35,601 bases of DNA, from positions 1-35,601 of the forward strand of contig JBJXGC010000090.1 in NCBI GenBank assembly GCA_046154545.1, read 5' to 3'. The DNA is from JBJXGC01 sp046154545. Its GTDB lineage: Bacteria > Chloroflexota > Dehalococcoidia > Tepidiformales > Tepidiformaceae. Shown piece by piece: positions 15,417 to 21,425 of the stretch; within the stretch, counting starts at the first letter, position 1, and every line of letters begins with the position of its first letter. The translations under genes and the position numbers were made by a program. The notes beneath the pieces are model-generated. The model saw only the letters and a program-made list of their open reading frames with translations, had not been told where the DNA came from and did no database searches.

Positions 15417-15667
15417 TCGGCGCGACCCTCGAACGACGCCAGGATGTCGTCCGGCAACGGTTCGAAGAACTCCGGAGGGACGACAAACTTTCCCACATCG
15501 CGACCCCAGGTCAATCGTTTGGCAGGCGCCGCTAAGGATGCCGCTGCGTGCGTCAGCCGGGCAACCGGCTTGCCCGCCCGGCAGATCACGACCTCCTCGC
15601 CCTCTTCGACCTGCTGGAGCAGCCGCGACAAGTCTGACTCCGCTTCGTGGACGTCCACCATCACCAT
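15413..15667 (-). CDS. vapB: VapB/Phd-type antitoxin 1
   Basis: An 84-residue Phd/YefM-fold antitoxin. The N-terminal DNA-binding part is M-V-D-V-H-E-A-E-S-D-L-S-R-L-L-Q-Q-V-E-E-G-E-E-V-V-I-C-R-A-G-K-P-V-A. The C-terminal toxin-binding tail is F-V-V-P-P-E-F-F-E-P-L-P-D-D-I-L. ATG 15667 is preferred over longer readings because TACGGT lies 7 nt upstream (leaderless pattern) and the fold begins there. It should neutralise VapC1 and repress its own promoter. Confidence 0.9.
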   Translation of the reverse strand: MVMVDVHEAESDLSRLLQQVEEGEEVVICRAGKPVARLTHAAASLAAPAKRLTWGRDVGKFVVPPEFFEPLPDDILASFEGRAE

Positions 15668-15722
15668 CGATTTCACCGTACGGAGGCCTGCTCGCTTCGT
15701 CAACGGAGGCACTACGCGGCGG

Positions 15723-15776
15723 GAGGCGCGGAACGCGTTCGTGGAGAAGTGGACTCCGGTGTTCGAGGACCGGTAG
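15723..15776 (+). pseudogene. Detached 3' end of a crotonase gene
   Basis: 54 bp ending in TAG align without gaps to the last 54 bp of crotonase 1 (14968-15021) with six mismatches. The peptides are E-A-R-N-A-F-V-E-K-W-T-P-V-F-E-D-R here and E-A-R-K-A-F-I-E-K-R-T-P-V-F-E-G-R there. Sequence just upstream is not homologous, so only the tail exists. Like the intact gene it is followed, after a few bases, by a convergent vapC. The arrangement tail-VapC-VapB is therefore present twice in tandem. Confidence 0.85.
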
Positions 15777-15784
15777 GGAGCGCG

Positions 15785-16174
15785 TCAGGCCGGAATCAGC
15801 TGGACGCCGTAGGGCTCGATAGCCGGGTCGGCGGTCACGAGCGAAAGTCCCTCCAGTTGCGACTGGGCGATGATAAGGCGGTCGAACGGGTCACGGTGGT
15901 GATACGGGAGCGCAGCCACCGCCATCGCGTGAGCAAGCGTGATCGGAAGCAGCGCGATGCCTTGCTCCGCCACGAGTTCCGGGAGGCGGGTCACGATGTC
16001 ACCTGGGAACGCGAGTCTTCCCAACGACTGTTTGATGGCGAGCTCCCAGCAGCTCGCGATTGAGAGAAGGACCTCGTTCCCAGGTTCGCTCAAAAGCGTA
16101 AAGGTCGCCGGATTGAGGCGACCCGGGGAGGCGGTTAGCCAGACCCAGACATGGGAGTCGATGAGCAGACGCAC
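15785..16174 (-). CDS. vapC: VapC toxin 2, PIN-domain ribonuclease
   Basis: A 129-residue PIN domain protein: L-L-I-D-S-H-V-W-V-W, S-C-W-E-L-A-I-K-Q-S-L-G-R-L, Y-H-H-R-D-P-F-D-R-L-I-I-A-Q and L-V-T-A-D-P keep the acidic catalytic positions. The GTG start lies one base after the VapB2 stop. It is the same subfamily as VapC1 but diverged, so the two modules probably no longer cross-neutralise (inference). Only 8 bp separate its stop from the crotonase tail remnant. Confidence 0.92.
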   Translation of the reverse strand: MRLLIDSHVWVWLTASPGRLNPATFTLLSEPGNEVLLSIASCWELAIKQSLGRLAFPGDIVTRLPELVAEQGIALLPITLAHAMAVAALPYHHRDPFDRLIIAQSQLEGLSLVTADPAIEPYGVQLIPA

Positions 16175-16175
16175 T

Positions 16176-16478
16176 TCAGCGAATCTCTGCCTCGATGGCG
16201 TCGAGGATGTCTTCTGGAAGCGGCTCATCGAATGCGGCCGGAAGTTCCCAAACACCCATGAGCTGCCCAAATCGCCGCGGTAACTCACCGTCGAAGTCCC
16301 CAGGCACGCTGAAGACCCCCTCGTCATGGCCGAATTGGCGCGGGCCGCCGCGTTCGCGGCGCACAAGTGACGCGACGGGCACCCCGGCCCGGCAGATCAC
16401 GACCTCCTCGCCCTCCTCGACCTGCTGGAGCAGCCGGGAGAGATGTGTCTTCGCCTCGTGAATGTTCACCATGACCAT
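16176..16478 (-). CDS. vapB: VapB/Phd-type antitoxin 2 with duplicated toxin-binding segment
   Basis: A 100-residue antitoxin, 16 longer than VapB1. Residues 1-40 match VapB1 closely (L-S-R-L-L-Q-Q-V-E-E-G-E-E-V-V-I-C-R-A-G identical). Residues 47-67 and 68-88 are adjacent 21-residue repeats (R-x-F-G-x-x-x-G-V-x-x-x-P-x-x-F-D-x-x-L-P), about 10 of 21 identical. Each resembles the single toxin-binding tail of VapB1. TACATT lies 6 nt before ATG 16478, another leaderless-type start, so upstream extensions are rejected. Confidence 0.9.
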   Translation of the reverse strand: MVMVNIHEAKTHLSRLLQQVEEGEEVVICRAGVPVASLVRRERGGPRQFGHDEGVFSVPGDFDGELPRRFGQLMGVWELPAAFDEPLPEDILDAIEAEIR

Positions 16479-16539
16479 AGTCCCAATGTATGGGCCTGTG
16501 GCTGGCCTGGTCAACGGCTGGCGGCAGGCCGGCGCCTCC

Positions 16540-16567
16540 TCCCTTCTCCCTTCTCCCTTCTCCCTTC
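16540..16567. repeat. Heptamer array TCCCTTC
   Basis: Four perfect in-phase copies plus partial units on both sides (TCC before, TCCC after), flanked by CCGGCGCC (16529-16536) and CGGCGCC (16571-16577). It lies in the divergent region between vapB2 and the RNase A-like toxin gene, just upstream of the CACAAT box that would drive the toxin gene. Read on the minus strand it is a pure purine tract. Confidence 0.9.
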
Positions 16568-16592
16568 TCCCGGCGCCGTCCACAATCGCCGG

Positions 16593-17207
16593 ATGAGACG
16601 CCTCCGCACCTGGCTGCCGGTCGTGACAGTCCTGGCCGTGGTGGCCGGGGGTTACCTGCTCTCATCCGTCGTGCGCGACCGGGGCGACGGCGGTGGGGAC
16701 GCTGTCGCCGCTGCCGAGAAGACGGCCCTGCGAGAGGAGCAGGCCGGGCAGACGCCGTCCCCTTCGGCGGCGGGCAGCCGGGCGCTGACACCCCGCGCGA
16801 CAGCAGCCGTCACGCCCGTCCCGGCTAGCGCCCTCCGCGACCTGGGGGCGGACGAGGCCCGTGGCGGCCACACGCTCTCCCGTCACACCGCCAAGACCGA
16901 TGCCGAGTTGCGCGACCGGCTCAAGCGCGAGCCGGACATCTCCGCCGCGTCGAGCTACACCGACCAGGGCGCCGCCGAACGCACCGTCGGCGCCGCCCTC
17001 AAGCGGGACACGAAGAAGGTGGCCGATTGGGCCAAGAAGAGCGCCCCGAAACAGAACCTGGTGCTCCGGACCACGATGCCCTCGCCTGTCGGACGGAGCG
17101 TGAAGCAGGGTTCGAACGCCGCCGTCGAGGCCCGGGCCGCGGTGGTCGTGCTGAAGGCGGATGCCCGCGGCTGGTTCGTACTGACCAGCTACCCGGAGGC
17201 CCGCTGA
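16593..17207 (+). CDS. Membrane-anchored bacterial RNase A-like toxin
   Basis: A 204-residue protein in three parts. Residues about 6-26 are a hydrophobic anchor or signal. Residues 27-85 are a low-complexity Ala/Pro/Thr/Arg linker. Residues about 90-204 match the bacterial RNase A-like domain found at the tips of CdiA effectors: G-G-H-T-L-S-R-H-T-A-K-T-D-A-E-L-R-D-R-L, a central S-S-Y-T-D-Q-G-A-A-E, and the ending F-V-L-T-S-Y-P. Candidate catalytic residues are His98, Arg109, Thr198 and Tyr200. As I recall it, their spacing equals that of the characterised CdiA RNase A-like toxin of Yersinia kristensenii. No CdiA/RHS delivery scaffold is attached. CACAAT lies 6 nt before the ATG. It overlaps its partner gene by one base. 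Confidence 0.8.
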   Translation: MRRLRTWLPVVTVLAVVAGGYLLSSVVRDRGDGGGDAVAAAEKTALREEQAGQTPSPSAAGSRALTPRATAAVTPVPASALRDLGADEARGGHTLSRHTAKTDAELRDRLKREPDISAASSYTDQGAAERTVGAALKRDTKKVADWAKKSAPKQNLVLRTTMPSPVGRSVKQGSNAAVEARAAVVVLKADARGWFVLTSYPEAR

Positions 17208-17554
17208 TGCCGAACGTGGGCGGCCGGGGGCGCCGCGCCGTCGATTCGTACCCGGCCTTGACCAAAATGCTCGACGGCTATTTCCACCAGGACATGCTCG
17301 TCGAATACGGCGGGGCCGCCGCCGCCGCCCGAACCTACGCGCGTGACGCCACGGCGGCGGAGCGGGCGGCGGCCGCGCGCGAACTCGCCCGGTTCATCCA
17401 GGCCACCTCCGGCCTGCCCCTGGCCGAAGTCCGGCGCCTGCTCGGCGGCCTCGGGGGCGCCTGGCGCCCGCCCTCGGAGGCTGCGCTCCGCGAAGTCCTC
17501 GCCCGGCTCCAGGACGACGCCTCCGCCAGCGGCCTCCAGCGGCGGCCCCAGTAG
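17207..17554 (+). CDS. CdiI-like immunity protein for the RNase A-like toxin
   Basis: A 115-residue protein with the contact-dependent-inhibition immunity pattern: S-Y-P-A-L-T-K-M-L-D-G-Y-F-H-Q-D-M-L-V-E-Y-G near the N-terminus, then helical E-L-A-R-F-I and W-R-P-P-S-E-A-A-L-R-E-V-L-A-R-L. Y-P-x-L and G-Y-F-H-Q-D are the family hallmark. Its ATG overlaps the toxin stop (TGATG), so it is co-translated with the toxin. It has no signal peptide, so it should act in the cytoplasm, binding the nuclease domain. Binding to this toxin is inferred from the pairing. Confidence 0.8.
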   Translation: MPNVGGRGRRAVDSYPALTKMLDGYFHQDMLVEYGGAAAAARTYARDATAAERAAAARELARFIQATSGLPLAEVRRLLGGLGGAWRPPSEAALREVLARLQDDASASGLQRRPQ

Positions 17555-17558
17555 AGGC

Positions 17559-17592
17559 GGGCACGCATGCCTGCCCTGTGGAGGGCGTGCCC
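17559..17592. terminator. Candidate bidirectional terminator hairpin
   Basis: GGGCACGC and GCGTGCCC form an 8-bp stem with an 18-nt loop just after the immunity gene stop, in the convergent spacer before the MFS gene. No U-run follows. A TGGGCCCGGGCCCA palindrome lies further on at about 17670. The rest of 17555-17691 holds no gene. Confidence 0.4.
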
Positions 17593-17691
17593 CCCGGGGC
17601 GCGGGATCGGACCGGGAACGTTCATCCCCGGCATCACCCGTCACGAGGCGGAGCGAGATAGGCGCCTTGGGCCCGGGCCCACCCGGCCGGA

Positions 17692-19344
17692 TCAGCCCGG
17701 CTCAGGCTCCAGGACGGCGGGAGCGCTTTCATGGGCCGGTTCGCTGCTGGAGAACGTCCGCCGGAGAGGGATCTCCTTCAGCAAGAGGGCCACGAGGAGG
17801 ACGACGATTCCCGACAGCGTCGAGCCGAGAAAGAGCCGCTCCGTGGCCCTCGCGACCGCCTCCTTCTGGGCACGCGTCGCTTCGTCGAGGGCGGCGGCGC
17901 CGCCGGGCACGGCGAGCAGCTCCTCGGTCACCAGCCTCGACCCGCGTTCATCGAGGGCGAGCGTCGGGTCATTGAACTGCTCGGTCGCCCCCGCCTGCTG
18001 GAGCGTCGCCGTGGTCGCCGGAGAGATGTTGGCGGAGAAGGCGGATCCGTAGGTCGTCGTGAAGACGAGGCCAAAGATCGCGACGCCCATCACCTGGCCG
18101 ATCTGCATGAAAAACTGACGGCTGCTCGTCGCGACACCCATCAGCGATTGCGATACGGAGCTCTGGACGATGACCGAGATGGTCGGGCCGACAAGCCCGC
18201 CACCAATGCCGAAGATCACCATGAAGACGCTGATGTGCCAGGTGGGCGAGCCGACGTCGAGGGTCTGCATCAGCACGGTCGCGGCTAATCCAATGGCCGA
18301 ACCGGCGATAATCTGCAGTTTGAACTTGCCCGTCCGGGAGACGAGCTGCCCGCCGACGATGCTGGCCGCAAGCAAGCCGATCGACTGCGGCGTGGAGACC
18401 AGCCCCGACGCGGTCGCGGACTCGCCGAGGGAGATCTGGATGAAGGTCGGCAGGAAGGTGATGGCGCCGAACATCCCCCCGCCCTGGAGCACGACGAGCA
18501 GGTTCGCCTGGACGAACGTCCTGTTCTTGAAGATATGGAGGGGGAAGATCGCCTGGGGGTGGCGGCCCTCCTGGAAGACGAACGCCACCGTCAGGGCAGC
18601 GCCGGTGACGAAGAGGCCGATCGTCTCGAACGAACCCCAGCCAAATTCGGTGTGTGACCAGACGAGGCCGAGCAGGATGCAGATGGTCGCGACGGAAAGT
18701 AGGGCCGCCCCGACGAAATCGACATCGGCCAGGCGGCCCCCTTTCCGGGCGTACGGGAGATGCACCCAGATGAAGGCCGAAGCGATCGCCCCGACCGGCA
18801 GGTTGATGTAGAAGCACCAGCGCCAGCCGGGGCCATCGGTCAGAAAGCCACCGACGGTAGGCCCCACGAGCGAGGCGAGGGTGAAGGACCCGATGAAGTA
18901 CCCCATGTAGCGAGCGCGTTCGAGCGGGGTGTAGAGGTCGCCGAGGGTGGCGAACACGCAGCCGAAGAGGATCCCGCCACCGATCCCCTGGATGCCGCGG
19001 GCGACGATCAGGAACGGCATCGACGTGGCCGCCCCGCAGGCCGCTGAGGCCGCGACGAAGATGGCGATGCCGGCCAGCAGGAACGGCTTTCGCCCGAACA
19101 TGTCCGAGAGCTTTCCAACCAGCGGCACGGTCACCGTCGAGGCCAGCAGGTAGATGGTGAATACCCAGGAGAGGAGCTTGAAGCCACCGAGGTCGGCGAG
19201 CATGTTGGGCGTGGCGGTGGCGACGATCGACTGGTCGAGCGCGCTGATGAACATCGCGATCATGAGCGCGTTCATCACCAGGAACTTCTGGCGCGAGGTG
19301 AGGTACTCACCCAGGGCCCGGGTCTCGAACTTTCCCTGGGTCAT
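17692..19344 (-). CDS. MFS drug exporter of the DHA2 (EmrB/QacA) family
   Basis: A 550-residue, 14-helix drug:proton antiporter of the inner membrane. Motif A is present after helix 2 (G-K-L-S-D-M-F-G-R-K). Motif C-type glycines follow in G-S-F-T-L-A-S-L-V-G-P-T-V-G-G-F-L. F-I-S-A-L-D-Q-S-I-V in helix 1 is motif D1. A large loop between the last two helices (about residues 430-500) is Ala/Glu-rich and predicted extracytoplasmic. The C-terminal tail is Pro/Glu-rich. It has no adjacent regulator, and substrates cannot be predicted. It is divergent from the membrane hydrolase gene at 19554 across 209 bp holding a long perfect hairpin. Confidence 0.93.
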   Translation of the reverse strand: MTQGKFETRALGEYLTSRQKFLVMNALMIAMFISALDQSIVATATPNMLADLGGFKLLSWVFTIYLLASTVTVPLVGKLSDMFGRKPFLLAGIAIFVAASAACGAATSMPFLIVARGIQGIGGGILFGCVFATLGDLYTPLERARYMGYFIGSFTLASLVGPTVGGFLTDGPGWRWCFYINLPVGAIASAFIWVHLPYARKGGRLADVDFVGAALLSVATICILLGLVWSHTEFGWGSFETIGLFVTGAALTVAFVFQEGRHPQAIFPLHIFKNRTFVQANLLVVLQGGGMFGAITFLPTFIQISLGESATASGLVSTPQSIGLLAASIVGGQLVSRTGKFKLQIIAGSAIGLAATVLMQTLDVGSPTWHISVFMVIFGIGGGLVGPTISVIVQSSVSQSLMGVATSSRQFFMQIGQVMGVAIFGLVFTTTYGSAFSANISPATTATLQQAGATEQFNDPTLALDERGSRLVTEELLAVPGGAAALDEATRAQKEAVARATERLFLGSTLSGIVVLLVALLLKEIPLRRTFSSSEPAHESAPAVLEPEPG

Positions 19345-19424
19345 TCAGGCTCCACGGGGCGGCGATGGTCGCCGGGATAGTGTGAGGGTAGCAAACAATC
19401 GGGCCTTGAGAGTGTTGCCGGGGG

Positions 19425-19460
19425 CGGGCCCCGTCTTGCGCGAGCGCAAGACGGGGCCCG
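19425..19460. repeat. Perfect 16-bp-stem palindrome
   Basis: CGGGCCCCGTCTTGCG pairs with its exact complement across a 4-nt CGAG loop, giving a very stable hairpin in either RNA strand. It lies in the divergent region between the MFS gene and the membrane hydrolase gene, so it is not in a normal terminator position. It shares the 12-mer GCGCAAGACGGG with 1729-1740. GGGGTGTGAC next to it recurs in the 28089-28106 hairpin. The rest of 19345-19553 shows no gene. Confidence 0.85.
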
Positions 19461-19553
19461 GGGTGTGACGCATCCCATAGGCGAGACGCCGCATTCCATG
19501 ACAGTATGCGCTGGACCGTGCGATCGGGAACGGCACGGTAAGCGAGGTGCCTC

Positions 19554-21374
19554 GTGATTCACCGCGGAATAGTCATCGTCCACGGCGTCGGAGAAAGTGG
19601 GAAAGGCGATTACATCGACTCTTTCGTCGAGCCACTCGCCCGGTTTGTGGGCGACGCGCTCATCCCCGACAACGTCGTCGTGGAAGCGGAAAACGAGCCA
19701 GGCGAAGGCCCCCAGACCTGGGCCACGCTGCGATTACGGGAAACCGGCTCCGTCGACCCCAGCGAGGAGTGGCACATCCAGGAAGCCTGGTGGACGAAGA
19801 CGTTCCGCCCCAGCAGCGGGCAGACGGTCCTCTACTGGGGTGTGGTGGCTGGCCTCTCCATCCTCTGGGGGACGCTGAAGAACATCTTCATCCGGAACCT
19901 CGTGCGGGCTTTCTACCAGATCAGGGGCAAGCTCCGCCCGCAAGCCGAGTCCGGCGGGTATGACAGCCGGCGGATCGCGCGCACAGACCTCCATGGCCGC
20001 CCACTCCAGAAGGACGCCCCCGCGCCGAAGCGCCTTGGTGAAGACCTGGAAGGGGCGTGGACCGTAGCCGGGGCGCCGACCTGGAAGGCCTTTGCGGACG
20101 CCTTTATCTGGTTGGTGATTACGGCCACGTACACGGTCATCGCGGCCATTGGGCTTCTCATGCTCATACCCTTCTACCTCTTCTTGTTGACGCCGCTTGC
20201 CTTTCTCTTCCCCAAGCAAGTGGGAGTCGTGCAGCGGAAGCTGGTTGGGATCCTCGTCAGCTCGATTGGCGATCAGCAGGCCATGACATCGCGGCGCTTC
20301 GCCCTCGCGAGCGCTTCGCACGAAGTCGCCCGCGCCCTGGCGCCAATGCTCGATCCGGCCGCGATCGCCGCCCGGCACGAGCGCGACCCGGACTTCACCG
20401 GTTATACAACGGTCACTGTCGTCGCCCATTCGGGCGGGACCATCGTGTCATTCGACGCCCTCGCCACCGACGTGAAGGCGTGGTTGAAGCAGCCTGTGGC
20501 CGAGGGCCTGACGCGGCCGTCGCGCGTGAACTGGGTGACAGCGGGCAGCGGCCTGAACCTCGCCTTCCGAATGCGCAAACCGAAGAGCGAGCAGGAGCAG
20601 GCGTTCTGGGAGCGGCCGATCGGCGACTACGTCAACTGGCTAAACATTTACGCCCGCTACGACCCGGTGCCCACGGGCCCTCCGCCAGATAAGCTTGTCG
20701 ATACCCTCGTCGGCGAAGACCCGTGGGTGCGCGAGCGCCCACGTTACGACCAATCACGTCCGCCGTACGTCTGTCTACGCGTCGTAAACACCGACTTGCC
20801 AAGTGCAGACCACAGCGGCTACTGGCGGAATGAGTCAGAAGTGATTTCGCGGCTGGTGCACGTGATCATGTCGGACAAACTGGCGACAGAACGGATTGAC
20901 CCGCAGGACGTGGCCTTCGCAACGAGTTCAATCGTCCCGCTTCGCGAGAAGGTGAAGGTAGCGATAGGCCGGGGCCGCGGCCACCGCAACGCCGTCCTGG
21001 CACGTCAACTGCCGGTGTACCTGGGGCTCATCGGGTTCCTCGTTTTCCTCTTCTGGGCCTCACAAGCGGGCGCCTGGCTGCTGGGCGAGGACCCTTTCCT
21101 CGGTGTTGACGCAGTGAACCTGAACGGGCACACGCTGGTCAACATCGTGCCGGAGAGCCTCTCGGGCGTTGACATCGAGAACTACCGGAACTTCCTGGTG
21201 GGCGCGGCGCTGTTTGCCTTCGTTGGCCTGACGGCGGCGGAGATCGCCAGGCTCTTCGCCAACCTCGCCGGCTGGTGGCGGCAGGGCGGGTCGGTCCTGC
21301 TTGTGGTAGTGCCGTCCGTGACGACCATCCTGACGGGCGTCATCGTGGCGCTCGTGATCCGGCACTTCGCGTAG
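19554..21374 (+). CDS. Membrane-embedded alpha/beta-hydrolase-like protein, unrecognised family
   Basis: A 606-residue protein I cannot name. The N-terminus I-V-I-V-H-G-V-G-E-S-G is an alpha/beta-hydrolase first strand with an oxyanion-type loop. V-T-V-V-A-H-S-G-G-T-I-V-S-F-D-A-L gives a nucleophile elbow with Ser at about 293 (A-H-S-G-G rather than a strict GxSxG). A later N-T-D-L-P-S-A-D-H-S-G-Y-W could supply the catalytic His at about 420. Between the first strand and the elbow are hydrophobic stretches at about 90-110 and a long double one at about 180-222. Three more helices lie at the C-terminus. A lipid-directed esterase in the membrane is a reasonable guess. The GTG start has only a weak GCGAGG upstream. 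Confidence 0.8.
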   Translation: MIHRGIVIVHGVGESGKGDYIDSFVEPLARFVGDALIPDNVVVEAENEPGEGPQTWATLRLRETGSVDPSEEWHIQEAWWTKTFRPSSGQTVLYWGVVAGLSILWGTLKNIFIRNLVRAFYQIRGKLRPQAESGGYDSRRIARTDLHGRPLQKDAPAPKRLGEDLEGAWTVAGAPTWKAFADAFIWLVITATYTVIAAIGLLMLIPFYLFLLTPLAFLFPKQVGVVQRKLVGILVSSIGDQQAMTSRRFALASASHEVARALAPMLDPAAIAARHERDPDFTGYTTVTVVAHSGGTIVSFDALATDVKAWLKQPVAEGLTRPSRVNWVTAGSGLNLAFRMRKPKSEQEQAFWERPIGDYVNWLNIYARYDPVPTGPPPDKLVDTLVGEDPWVRERPRYDQSRPPYVCLRVVNTDLPSADHSGYWRNESEVISRLVHVIMSDKLATERIDPQDVAFATSSIVPLREKVKVAIGRGRGHRNAVLARQLPVYLGLIGFLVFLFWASQAGAWLLGEDPFLGVDAVNLNGHTLVNIVPESLSGVDIENYRNFLVGAALFAFVGLTAAEIARLFANLAGWWRQGGSVLLVVVPSVTTILTGVIVALVIRHFA

Positions 21375-21425
21375 GGGCCTTGATCCTGTCCTCCCGGACC
21401 CCGCGAGAGGAGAAGCGCGCCAGGG

